Below are positions 1 through 7,193 of a DNA stretch of 64,000 nt, piece by piece. The translations under genes and the position numbers were made by a program. Where the stretch lies: assembly GCA_016716535.1 (NCBI GenBank), contig JADJWD010000003.1, positions 124,001 through 188,000 of the forward strand, read 5' to 3'. This stretch comes from Betaproteobacteria bacterium. Its GTDB lineage: Bacteria > Pseudomonadota > Gammaproteobacteria > Burkholderiales > Burkholderiaceae_C. The notes under the pieces were generated by a model that was not told the origin of the DNA, searched no databases, and saw nothing but the letters and a program-made list of their open reading frames with translations. Positions within the stretch are counted from its first letter, which is position 1; the number at the start of each line of letters is the position of its first letter.

Positions 1-90
1 CTCGTTGCTGCCGCCGCCGCAACCCGGCAGCAAGGCGGCTGTCGCCAGCGCGGCGACGGCGAGGGTGATCGCGTGCGTCCAGCTCTTCAT
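1..90 (-). CDS. Lipoprotein, N-terminal part only (runs off the window)
   Basis: Only the first 30 codons are inside the window. They encode a typical lipoprotein signal: a short basic start (MKSW), a hydrophobic Ala/Leu stretch, and a lipobox ending L-P-G-C at residue 24, followed by a Gly/Ser-rich segment. The start ATG overlaps the stop of the 70-residue gene upstream in an ATGA arrangement, so it is probably the next gene of the sulfur-relay operon and translationally coupled to it. It would be exported and lipid-anchored. Nothing can be said about the mature domain; a substrate-binding or sulfur-compound protein is possible from context only. Confidence 0.6.
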   Translation of the reverse strand, partial: MKSWTHAITLAVAALATAALLPGCGGGSNE

Positions 91-299
91 TCGTCTGTCT
101 CCTTCGGGCGGTCGGATGGGTTCAGCAACACGGGCAGCCAGCCGTCGGCCAGCGCATCGAGCAGTTTGTCGTAGGGCGGCGCCAGCGGCAGCAGCCGCAC
201 TTGCGCGCCCTGGCGGCGCAGCGCGTCGCCGAGCGCGTGGGTGTCCGCGGGGGGCGCCTCGCGGTCTTGCAGCAGCAGCACTTTGCGGGCGTCGTTCAT
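87..299 (-). CDS. 70-residue protein of the sulfur-relay operon, unknown function
   Basis: A small protein beginning MNDARKVLLLQD with a beta-alpha-beta pattern but no Cys. It lies 7 bp after the 84-residue DsrE-like gene and overlaps the following lipoprotein start by 4 bp. Its place as third member after two DsrE-like genes, and the strand-like VLLLQD opening, recall the DsrH/TusB position of a dsrEFH/tusDCB set, but it is shorter than the roughly 95 residues usual for TusB and I see no diagnostic motif. I infer a role as an accessory subunit of a sulfur carrier complex. That it is a real gene is supported mainly by tight packing and the ATGA coupling. Confidence 0.6.
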   Translation of the reverse strand: MNDARKVLLLQDREAPPADTHALGDALRRQGAQVRLLPLAPPYDKLLDALADGWLPVLLNPSDRPKETDE

Positions 300-306
300 C
301 GGTCAC

Positions 307-561
307 TCACAGCATGTAGACGACGTCGGCGGCGACGATGGCGCGCGCGACTTCGTCCCAGCAGGCGGCGCCAGTCGGCAGCACGCGCGGCGCGAGCTCG
401 GCGAACTCGAGCGCTTCGAGCTGCACCTTCGCTTCGTCGGTGTCGGGCAGCGGCCCGAGCGACAGCACGTCGAGTCCGGTGTCGGCCAGCGTCAGGCCGG
501 CCGCGACGCGCAGCGCCTCCACGGGCTTGTGGCGGGCGACGACGAGCATCTTCTTGGCCAT
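307..561 (-). CDS. Small DsrE-family protein (DsrF/TusC-like)
   Basis: 84 residues starting MAKKMLVVARHKP. I chose this ATG because translation upstream of it in the same frame is Arg-rich antisense-type sequence, while from here on it reads as a compact alpha/beta protein: strand LVVARH, helix EALRVAAGLTLAD, strand VLSLG. A single Cys lies in GAACWDEV near the C-terminus. The family (DsrE/DsrF/TusC) forms small hexameric complexes that pass sulfur as persulfide. It sits 11 bp after the 102-residue DsrE-like gene, so the two products probably interact. TusC is usually about 120 residues, so this is a short version. The subfamily assignment is inference. Confidence 0.6.
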   Translation of the reverse strand: MAKKMLVVARHKPVEALRVAAGLTLADTGLDVLSLGPLPDTDEAKVQLEALEFAELAPRVLPTGAACWDEVARAIVAADVVYML

Positions 562-572
562 GTCGGTTGCGC

Positions 573-881
573 CTACAACACCAGCAGCGCCTGCGCGTTC
601 TGCGCGAGCTTGGCGCCCTGGAACTGGCTGCCCATGACGACGACCTTGCCGAGCGCGGCGATGTCGCAGTCGGGCATCAGGTGGTCGACGCTGTGGCGGC
701 ACACGGCCACGCTGAGCGGCCGCGCGCGCGCCTCGGCCATGAACGCCTCGTCATCGAGCAGCTGCACGCCGGTGTCGGTGAGGAAGCACCGCGCCTCCCA
801 GCCGCGCGCCGCGGCGCCGGCCAGCAGACCGGCGGCTGCCGCGGCGTGGCGGCGGTCGGTGACGACGAGGCCGAAGAGCAT
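573..881 (-). CDS. DsrE-family sulfur-relay protein
   Basis: 102 residues. A DsrE-like fold is suggested by the opening strand LFGLVVTD, a helix of alternating Ala/Gly, the FLTDTGVQLL segment that resembles the DsrE loop, and the closing strand KVVVMGSQF. Three Cys are present, in RCFLTD, VAVCRHS and MPDCDIA; the middle one is at about the place of the sulfur-accepting Cys of DsrE/TusD proteins. In the known TusABCDE relay, TusD takes a persulfide from TusA, and here a TusA gene lies 32 bp upstream in the same operon. The product is presumably cytoplasmic. Family is fairly secure; the exact partner and the direction of sulfur flow are inferred. Confidence 0.7.
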   Translation of the reverse strand: MLFGLVVTDRRHAAAAAGLLAGAAARGWEARCFLTDTGVQLLDDEAFMAEARARPLSVAVCRHSVDHLMPDCDIAALGKVVVMGSQFQGAKLAQNAQALLVL

Positions 882-913
882 GAGCTTGGGTCCTTCAGTT
901 CTTCAGCGCTCGT

Positions 914-1165
914 TCAGCTCTTGCGGATCGTCCAGGCGAACTGGCCGCCGCCTTCCTGGCGCTCGACGATGTCGTTGCCGTCGGATTCGCACATCGCCTG
1001 GATCGACTCGCCCGACGACGGGTTGTCGAAGACCAGCTGCAGCGTGTCGCCGGGGGCGAGCTTCTGCAGCGCCTTCTTCGTGTACATCTGCGGGTGCGGG
1101 CAGGCATAGCCGCAGACGTCGAGCTTCCATTGGCCGTCGCCGACCTGGTTGAACGTCACTGCCAT
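914..1165 (-). CDS. TusA-family sulfurtransferase (83 residues)
   Basis: A typical-length TusA protein. The signature is Cys18-Gly-Tyr-Ala-Cys22-Pro-His-Pro, the CPxP motif whose Cys carries sulfane sulfur as a persulfide, followed by the KKALQKLAPGDTLQLVFD helix-strand pattern and a C-terminal strand. The extra Cys four residues before the CPxP Cys is common in the family. It sits 54 bp downstream of the YeeE/YedE transporter gene and 32 bp before a DsrE-like gene, the pairing seen in thiosulfate uptake (YeeE/YeeD, TsuA/TsuB) and in sulfur oxidation clusters. I infer that it accepts sulfur from the transporter and hands it to the DsrE-like proteins. Confidence 0.85.
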   Translation of the reverse strand: MAVTFNQVGDGQWKLDVCGYACPHPQMYTKKALQKLAPGDTLQLVFDNPSSGESIQAMCESDGNDIVERQEGGGQFAWTIRKS

Positions 1166-1219
1166 TGCTTCGTCTTCCTTCGTCGATTCGACGTCGTGGT
1201 TCGTGTGCGCGGCCGGCCT

Positions 1220-2671
1220 TCAGCCGAGCGAGAGTTCGTCGCCGCGGCGCGCCGCCTGCCAGTCCATCCACCAGGCGAAGAGCTTCACGCCGGCAAACGC
1301 GCCGGCCGCCATGCCGAGCAGGAAGATCCAGCCGCTCGGGTCGCCGTTGGTCACCGTGGCGAAGAAGGCGCCGATGTTGCAGCCCATCGCGATGCGCGCG
1401 CCCAGGCCCATCAGCGCGCCGCCGACGATCGCGAAGACGGCCGCTTCCAGCGACGGCAGCTTCCACTTGAACTCGCGGCGGGCGAGCGCCATCATCGCCG
1501 CGCCGAGGATGATGCCGATCGACATGTAGCCCGGCGCGTTCAGCCACGGCGGCGGCAGCCCGTTGTCGAGGCCGAAGAAGATGTTGTCGCTGATCGGCCA
1601 GTTCAGCCGCTCGAGCACCCAGCCGCCCCACTGCGCTTCCTGCGTCGTGATGTACCAGTAGCCCGGGTCGAAGACGGTGTCCTGGATCGACAGGCCCGTG
1701 CGCCGCCCCATCGCCGCGAGCATCTCGCCGAAGTTGGCGATGCCGTAGTGGTCGCGCAGCACGCCGGTGACCCACATGTGCGCGCCGGCCAGCACGCCGA
1801 GGCCAGCGCCGGCGAGCGCCGTGTTGCGCGACGAGGTCGCCATCGACCACAGGCCGCGCAGGTGGTCGCCGAAGGTCGGCGCGGTGATCTTCGCGCGGCG
1901 CAGGTGGCCCGGGCGGTAGTAGATGGCGTACAGCAGCACCAGCAGCACGGCCACCGGCAAGAGCGCCACGACGACGAGGTTCACGAAGATCGCGAGCCCC
2001 GAGGACTCGGCGACGCCGAACGCCTGCGCGGCGGTGGTCGCCTTCAGGTCCCAGATGTAGCCGGCGGTGAAGAGATCGAACCAGCCCTTCGTGACGGCGA
2101 GTTCGGCCGGCATGTCCTTGGCCACCGCCTTCGCCGTCCACTCCTGCGGCGCGAGGAAGTCGAACGCGCCCGAGCTGCCGACGACGAAGGCCTGCGCGAA
2201 CGAGATCGAGACGATGACGAGCATCGAGCCGACGTTGCCCTCGCCGGCCTTGTAGAGCGACCCGGTGGCGCAGCCGCCGGTGAAGACGATGCCGAAGCCG
2301 AAGATCGCCGCGCCGATGAGGATGTGCCAGCCGAGCGGGTTCGGGTGGAAGGTGTTGAAGCCGCTCAAGCTGACACCGGCGGCGACCAGCGCGTACAGCG
2401 CCACCGCGATCATCATCCCCACGGCCATGCGCGGCACGCGCACCGCGAACAGGTCGCGCACCGCCGAGGCCATGCAGAAGCGTCCGTACTGCAGCAAGAG
2501 GCCGTAGGCCACGCCGAACCAGGCGTAGACGAGGATGTAGGTGAAGCGGCTGTCGACGGCGTAGGCCCAGATCGACGCGGCCAGCACGACGGCGAGCACC
2601 GCGAGCGCGGCCTTGTGGCCCTTGTGCAAACCCGTGCTCGTTCCGCTCGCGCCTTGCGCCTGCTGCTCCAT
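1220..2671 (-). CDS. YeeE/YedE-family membrane protein, thiosulfate/sulfur-compound transporter (TsuA-like)
   Basis: 483 residues, almost entirely hydrophobic segments separated by short loops, as in the YeeE/YedE family. Three conserved Cys motifs are visible: Cys66 in GRFCMAS, Cys134 in TGGCATGS, and a C-terminal one in AMGCNIGAFF. In the thiosulfate transporter TsuA, Cys residues in such motifs pass thiosulfate across the membrane by transient S-S interactions. The N-terminus is a short polar tail, then transmembrane helices; a longer soluble loop follows the fourth or fifth helix (around DFLAPQEW). TusA genes lie on both sides (57 and 54 bp away), so import coupled to a TusA acceptor is likely. 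The exact substrate cannot be read from sequence. Confidence 0.85.
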   Translation of the reverse strand: MEQQAQGASGTSTGLHKGHKAALAVLAVVLAASIWAYAVDSRFTYILVYAWFGVAYGLLLQYGRFCMASAVRDLFAVRVPRMAVGMMIAVALYALVAAGVSLSGFNTFHPNPLGWHILIGAAIFGFGIVFTGGCATGSLYKAGEGNVGSMLVIVSISFAQAFVVGSSGAFDFLAPQEWTAKAVAKDMPAELAVTKGWFDLFTAGYIWDLKATTAAQAFGVAESSGLAIFVNLVVVALLPVAVLLVLLYAIYYRPGHLRRAKITAPTFGDHLRGLWSMATSSRNTALAGAGLGVLAGAHMWVTGVLRDHYGIANFGEMLAAMGRRTGLSIQDTVFDPGYWYITTQEAQWGGWVLERLNWPISDNIFFGLDNGLPPPWLNAPGYMSIGIILGAAMMALARREFKWKLPSLEAAVFAIVGGALMGLGARIAMGCNIGAFFATVTNGDPSGWIFLLGMAAGAFAGVKLFAWWMDWQAARRGDELSLG

Positions 2672-2728
2672 CCTGCCCTCGTTCCCTCGTTCGCTGTTCG
2701 TTCGGTTGTCGATGTGGACGCGGCGCCT

Positions 2729-3061
2729 TCAGCCGCCCTTGCGCAGATAGACCCGCCAGCCCTGCGTGTCGCGCACCGTGGCCAGGTGTGTGCTGGCCAG
2801 CGTCAGCGCCAGCGCGGGAAAACCCTCCACCGCCGGCGCGCTGTCGCAGCGAACTTCGACCACTTCACCTTCGGACACGCGGTTCAGCACTTTCATCGTC
2901 AACAACTGCGGCCTCGGGCACATCGCCCCCAGGCAATCCACCGTCTGCGCGATCGGCGTCGGTCCGAGGCCGGGCACGTCGGCCGTCGCGCTCACCGCGC
3001 TCGGGCCTGGGGCCGGCTGCGGGCGGCCGTCGAAGAGCCCCCACCAGTTCCATCCGCTCAT
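2729..3061 (-). CDS. TusA-family sulfurtransferase with N-terminal extension
   Basis: 110 residues, first gene of the operon. Residues 1-38 are a Trp/Pro-rich extension (MSGWNWWGLF) not found in ordinary TusA; residues 39-110 form the TusA domain with Cys43-Leu-Gly-Ala-Met-Cys48-Pro-Arg-Pro, again a CPxP motif with a second Cys before it. The aromatic N-terminus could dock to the membrane or to the transporter encoded next; this is speculative. Two different TusA paralogues flanking one YeeE suggest one for receiving sulfur and one for another relay step. The 197 bp upstream (3062-3258) must hold the operon promoter, but I cannot identify convincing -35/-10 boxes there. Confidence 0.8.
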   Translation of the reverse strand: MSGWNWWGLFDGRPQPAPGPSAVSATADVPGLGPTPIAQTVDCLGAMCPRPQLLTMKVLNRVSEGEVVEVRCDSAPAVEGFPALALTLASTHLATVRDTQGWRVYLRKGG

Positions 3062-3258
3062 GACTCACGCTCTGCGCATGGTGCGTTGAAAAGCAGCTTG
3101 CATGCCAATGGGTCCTCCGAGGTAGCGCGCGATACGAGCCGATGGATGTTGCACTGGCGCGGCCGAAGGGTCACTGGGCGTTGCGTTATGCAATCGCGCA
3201 GGCCGATTGGCGCTCGGCACTGCGCTGCGGTTGCGGGTTTCCCCGCGGTCGGTGCGAG

Positions 3259-4146
3259 TCAGCGCACGCGCGCCGCGTTTTCGGCGACGCCGGCGGCGAA
3301 GCGCGGCAGCAAGGCGGCAGGCAGGTCGTGGCCCATGCCGGGCACGAGATCGAGCTCGGCGCCTGCGATGCGCGCGGCCAGGTCGTGCGCGGCGGCCACC
3401 GGCACGAGCGGGTCGTCGTTGCCATGCAGCACGCGCGTCGGCGCGGTGATCGCGCGCACGAGGGCGCTGCGGTCGCCATCGGCAACGATCGCCGCGAGCT
3501 GCCGAGCCGTGCCGGCCGGCCGCCAGGCGCGGCGCACGGCGGCCGTCAACCGCCGGCGCATCTCGTCGGGCGGCGTCGGGTAGCCGGGGCTGCTGATCAG
3601 CGAGACGATGTGCATCAGGTGTTCGACGATCGCCGCCTCGCCGGCACCGGCGGGCGGGCGGCGCAGCAGCGCGCGGCGCACGTGCGGCTGCGCATGCGGC
3701 AGGTGGCGCGCGCCGGTGGTCGTCATCATCAGCGTCAGGCTCTTGACGCGCTGCGGGTGGCGCGCTGCGAAGTGCTGCGCAACCATGCCGCCCATCGACG
3801 CGCCGCACACGTGCACCGCCGGCAGGCCGAGCGCGTCGAGCACGCCGGCGACATCGCCGGCCATGTCGGCAATGCCGTAGGGCGCCGTCACCGGCAGGTG
3901 CATCGCCCAGCGCAGTGCCGCCCACGTCAGGTTGGGCACGCCGAGGTGGTCGAGCTGCGTCGACAGGCCCGCGTCGCGGTTGTCGATGCGCAGCACGCGA
4001 AAGCCGCGCCCGACCAGGTCGTTCACCAACTCGTCGGGCCAGGCGATCAGCTGCATGCCCAGGCCCATCACCAGCAACAGCGGCTCGCCGCCGGCCGGGC
4101 CCTGGTCGTCGAGTTCGATTTCGAGGCCGTTGCTGGGGATGCGCAT
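3259..4146 (-). CDS. Alpha/beta hydrolase
   Basis: 295 residues with the whole alpha/beta-hydrolase pattern: LLLVMGLGMQL before the oxyanion hole, the RIDNRDAGLS segment typical of the aclacinomycin methylesterase (RdmC)-like branch, nucleophile elbow G-A-S117-M-G-G, acid in HGNDDPLVP, and catalytic His in VPGMGHDLP. No signal peptide is visible, so it should be a cytoplasmic esterase, lipase or C-C hydrolase of unknown substrate. It begins 15 bp after the stop of the WS/DGAT gene on the same strand. Co-transcription with an acyltransferase that makes neutral lipids makes a lipid ester a reasonable but unproven substrate. Confidence 0.85.
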   Translation of the reverse strand: MRIPSNGLEIELDDQGPAGGEPLLLVMGLGMQLIAWPDELVNDLVGRGFRVLRIDNRDAGLSTQLDHLGVPNLTWAALRWAMHLPVTAPYGIADMAGDVAGVLDALGLPAVHVCGASMGGMVAQHFAARHPQRVKSLTLMMTTTGARHLPHAQPHVRRALLRRPPAGAGEAAIVEHLMHIVSLISSPGYPTPPDEMRRRLTAAVRRAWRPAGTARQLAAIVADGDRSALVRAITAPTRVLHGNDDPLVPVAAAHDLAARIAGAELDLVPGMGHDLPAALLPRFAAGVAENAARVR

Positions 4147-4161
4147 GAGGCAATGGTGCGG

Positions 4162-6027
4162 TCAGGCAGACGTGGTGGCCTTGCGGCGCGGCTTGGTCTT
4201 CTTCGGCGGGCTCGGCGACTTGGCTCGAGGCGCCGGCCGCGATGGCTGGGTCTTGGCTTTTTTCTTTGCCGGCGCCTTCATCCACCCGGTCGCCGCGGCC
4301 AGCGCGCCGCGCGACACCTGCGAGGCTTGCGACGCCACCTTCGACGCCACCTGCGACGCCACTTGCGAGGCGACCTGCGAAGCCACCCGCGTCGCCGCCT
4401 TCGCCGTCATGCCGCTGGCGACGCGGGAGGTCACCTGCGACGCCGCCTCGGCTGCCGCGCGGCCGATCGTCGCATCGACCGCCGCGCGCAGCCGCCGCGT
4501 CGTCAGCCCGACGAGGCCCGGTGCGCCTTCGCGCGCCGCGGCCAGGTCGGCCTCGTGCGAGCCGGCCAGCACGCGCAGGTCGTCCATCGCGACGCGCAGC
4601 GCGTCGGCCAGCGTCGCCACGTCGGGCGCCGCGGCGGCGTCGGCCATCAGGCCGACGTCGAGCGACTGGTCGTAGCTTTGCACCGTGATGTTCAGCGCCA
4701 CGCCGTGCACGACGATCGACGTCGGGTAGTTGGTCAGCATGCGCGCGCCCGCCAGGTACAGCGGCAGCGGCGGCCCGGGCACGTTGCTGATGACGACGTT
4801 GGCCACCTGCGGGATGCGCTCGGCCACCTTCGCGCGGCCGTACAGCGCGGTGGCCGCTTCGAGCAGCCACGGCACGCCGAGCGACGGGAAGTCGGTGGGC
4901 AGGATGCCCTTCAGGCTGCCCATCGTCGACTTCATCGATGCGGTGGCCGCCTTCACGTGCGCCAGGCGCCGGCGCGGGTCGGCGATGTTCGTGCCCAGGT
5001 TGACGAGGCTCAGCGACGCCTGGTTGTCGGCCGTCGTGTCGCCGCGCTCACGCAGCGAGATCGGCACCGCGGCAATGAGGCTCTTGCGCGGCAGCGCGTG
5101 GCGCTTGGCGAGATAGCGGCGCAGTGCCGTGCTGCACAGCCACAGCACGATGTCGTTGACCGTCGCATCGCCGGCGCGGCCGAGCGCTTTGACTTCGGCC
5201 AGCGGCAGCGTCACGGCGGCGAAGGCGCGCCCCGCGGTCACCGACGCGTTGAACGGCGTGCGAGGCGCGAGCGTCAGGTTGCTGCCGCCGATCGCACCGC
5301 CGCGACCCTTGCCGCCGCCCTTGTCCCCGGTCAGCCACGGCAGCGCGCCGCGGCTCACCGCCCCGCCGGCGGCGCTGCCGAGCGTGCCGACGGTGGACGG
5401 CAGCTCGCGGATGATCTGCGCCACCTTCTGCGCCTGATGGCCGATGACGCCGCGCAGCATCTCGGTCATGCCGAGCTTGAACGTCTGGTCGCGGCGCCGG
5501 GTTCGTGCCTCCATCGCGCGGGGCGCCGGTGTGAGATCCAGCAGCGCGTTGGCCAGCGCCACGGCCGCCTGGCCGTCCACCGCCGCGTGGTGCAACTGCG
5601 TGTAGACGGCGACGCGGCGCCGCCCTTCGGCACTCGGCGCCAGGCCCTCGAAGACGAAGAACTTCCACAGCGGCCGGTGGCGGTCGAGCAACTGCGCGTG
5701 CAGCCGGCCGACGGCCTTCTGCAACTCGGGCAGGCCGTCGCCGGCCTTTGCCGAAGCGGGCAGCGGCTCCTCGACGACGTGCTGCGCGAGGTCGGGCTCG
5801 GCATCGACCCAGGCCGGGTTGGCCATGTTCAGCGGCATCCACCACAGGCGCCGGCGCAGCACCGGCGTTGCCGGCAGGCGCGCCTTGATGTGCCGGCGCA
5901 GCGCGGTCGCGAAGCGGCCGCGGAAACCCGCCGGAAGCTCGTACAGGTGCAGCGCGCCGACGTGCATCGGCATCTGCGGCGTTTCGAGGTAGAGGAACGT
6001 GGCGTCGAGCCCGGACAGCTGCTTCAT
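4162..6027 (-). CDS. Wax ester synthase / diacylglycerol acyltransferase (WS/DGAT) with repeat and basic C-terminal tail
   Basis: 621 residues. The start (MKQLSGLDATFLYLET) matches the usual beginning of bacterial WS/DGAT proteins, so the longer open frame upstream is not used. The catalytic motif H146-H147-A-A-V-D151-G is clear; the late motif NVVISNVPGPPLPLY is also diagnostic. These enzymes esterify acyl-CoA to fatty alcohol or diacylglycerol and sit at the membrane or lipid-body surface. The conserved enzyme ends near residue 500, about the usual family length. Residues from about 520 on are unusual: tandem VASQ-type tetrapeptides, then a Lys/Pro/Ala tail (APAKKKAKTQPSRP) like histone H1-type tails. 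Followed after 15 bp by an alpha/beta hydrolase. Confidence 0.92.
   Translation of the reverse strand: MKQLSGLDATFLYLETPQMPMHVGALHLYELPAGFRGRFATALRRHIKARLPATPVLRRRLWWMPLNMANPAWVDAEPDLAQHVVEEPLPASAKAGDGLPELQKAVGRLHAQLLDRHRPLWKFFVFEGLAPSAEGRRRVAVYTQLHHAAVDGQAAVALANALLDLTPAPRAMEARTRRRDQTFKLGMTEMLRGVIGHQAQKVAQIIRELPSTVGTLGSAAGGAVSRGALPWLTGDKGGGKGRGGAIGGSNLTLAPRTPFNASVTAGRAFAAVTLPLAEVKALGRAGDATVNDIVLWLCSTALRRYLAKRHALPRKSLIAAVPISLRERGDTTADNQASLSLVNLGTNIADPRRRLAHVKAATASMKSTMGSLKGILPTDFPSLGVPWLLEAATALYGRAKVAERIPQVANVVISNVPGPPLPLYLAGARMLTNYPTSIVVHGVALNITVQSYDQSLDVGLMADAAAAPDVATLADALRVAMDDLRVLAGSHEADLAAAREGAPGLVGLTTRRLRAAVDATIGRAAAEAASQVTSRVASGMTAKAATRVASQVASQVASQVASKVASQASQVSRGALAAATGWMKAPAKKKAKTQPSRPAPRAKSPSPPKKTKPRRKATTSA
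4330..4389 (-). repeat. Five 12-bp tandem repeats coding VASQ-type tetrapeptides in the WS/DGAT tail
   Basis: Five successive 12-base units (plus-strand consensus CGACGCCACCTG) fill 4330-4389 exactly, and a degenerate unit follows. On the coding strand each unit specifies V-A-S-Q/K. The predicted product is a small-residue amphipathic helix. The near identity of the units shows recent slippage or duplication inside the gene. Confidence 0.8.
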
Positions 6028-6104
6028 GCGCGTACGCTCCTCCTTGTTGTTGGACGGCTTCACCGCGCTTGCGCCGGCCGCCCTTTGCTGCCCTGTGCTG
6101 CCCT

Positions 6105-7070
6105 TCAAGCGCTGGCCACCGGGCCGGCACGGCGGCGCAGCAGCGTCGGCAGTTCGTTGCCGGCCAGCGCCGCGAGCACGAGCGCGCCGCCGGCCAGCAC
6201 GCTGGCGGCAGGCGCTTCGCCGGCACCGAGCCACGCCCAGGCGACGCCGAACAGCACTTCGAGCAGCGACAGCAGCGAAGCCTCGGGCGCGCTGAGCGAA
6301 CGCGCCGCGACCACCGCCATCAGGCAAGGGACGGCCAACTGCACCGCGCCGAGAAGGCCGAGCCAGCCGAGGTCGGGCGCCGATGCGACCAGCGGCCAGG
6401 CCAGCGGCAGCGTCAGCGCCGCCGACAGCAGCGCGCCGAGCAGCACCGCGGCCAGCATGTCGGCGGCCGCGTCGTCGCGCGGCGCGGGCGGCTTCGCGGA
6501 CGTCGGCGCGCGGCCCGCGGAGGGCGCCGCCGGCCGGTTCAGATGCTGCAACAGCGTCCAGTTCGTCGCCGCCGCCAGCGGCACGGCCAGCGCCACCGCG
6601 GTGCCGAGCACGTGCCGCGCGTCGCCGGCGCTGAACTGCGTGCCGTACATCCACGCGATGCCGAGCGCCGCGACGGCGATCGCCGCCCAGGTGCGGGGCG
6701 CCAGCCGGTGGCCGAGCGCGGCGCGCGCCAGCAACGCGGTGAACAGCGGCGCCAGCGCCATCGTCACCAGCACGTTGGCCACCGTGGTCAGCGTCAGCGC
6801 GACCATGAAGGCCGTGTACATCACGCACCAGCACAGCGCCGAGAGCCACAGCGCCCGGCCGCCTTGCCGCAGCGTGCGCCACAGCGGCCCCGGGCCGCGC
6901 CACGCCGACAGCAGCACGATGAGCGTGAGCGCGTTGAACAGGCTGCGCCAGAAGGTGACTTCGAAGCTGCGCGCGCTTTCGAGCTGCCGGGTGACGACGC
7001 CGGCGATGCTCCACAGCAGCGCCGCGCAGATCATCGTCGCGACGGCGCGGCGGTGAGAGAGAGTGAGCAT
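6105..7070 (-). CDS. EamA/DMT-family inner-membrane transporter
   Basis: 321 residues from the chosen ATG (MLTLSHRRAV). About ten hydrophobic helices form two EamA repeats, the first beginning ALLWSIAGVVTRQLE and the second after a polar Pro/Ala linker (around GRAPTSAKPPAPRDD). The family exports or imports small metabolites (amino acids, nucleotides, sugars); no substrate can be named. An upstream TTG (7100) or GTG (7088) in the same frame could extend the protein by up to ten residues; none of the possible starts has a good Shine-Dalgarno sequence. It diverges from the FecR-domain gene, with a GTAGCGG/CCGCTAC inverted repeat (7109-7128) between them. Confidence 0.8.
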   Translation of the reverse strand: MLTLSHRRAVATMICAALLWSIAGVVTRQLESARSFEVTFWRSLFNALTLIVLLSAWRGPGPLWRTLRQGGRALWLSALCWCVMYTAFMVALTLTTVANVLVTMALAPLFTALLARAALGHRLAPRTWAAIAVAALGIAWMYGTQFSAGDARHVLGTAVALAVPLAAATNWTLLQHLNRPAAPSAGRAPTSAKPPAPRDDAAADMLAAVLLGALLSAALTLPLAWPLVASAPDLGWLGLLGAVQLAVPCLMAVVAARSLSAPEASLLSLLEVLFGVAWAWLGAGEAPAASVLAGGALVLAALAGNELPTLLRRRAGPVASA

Positions 7071-7193
7071 GAGGATGAGAGGCCGCACAAGACCATGCAA
7101 CCGCGACTGTAGCGGGCCGAGCCGCTACCATTGCCGCCCAATCGCCCGGGCGTGACAGACGTTAGGTCACGGCCACACATCAAGAAGGAAGCG

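Noticed and set aside
3181..3193. TTGC-N5-GCAA inverted repeat upstream of the sulfur operon as operator
   Set aside because: Four-base arms are expected by chance in this GC-rich sequence, and no promoter boxes fit around it.
1094..7056. Very long open frames on the plus strand opposite the sulfur, hydrolase and WS/DGAT genes
   Set aside because: They are Arg/His/Ala/Pro-rich, have no recognisable domain and lie antisense to genes with clear motifs; they result from the high GC content in third positions.
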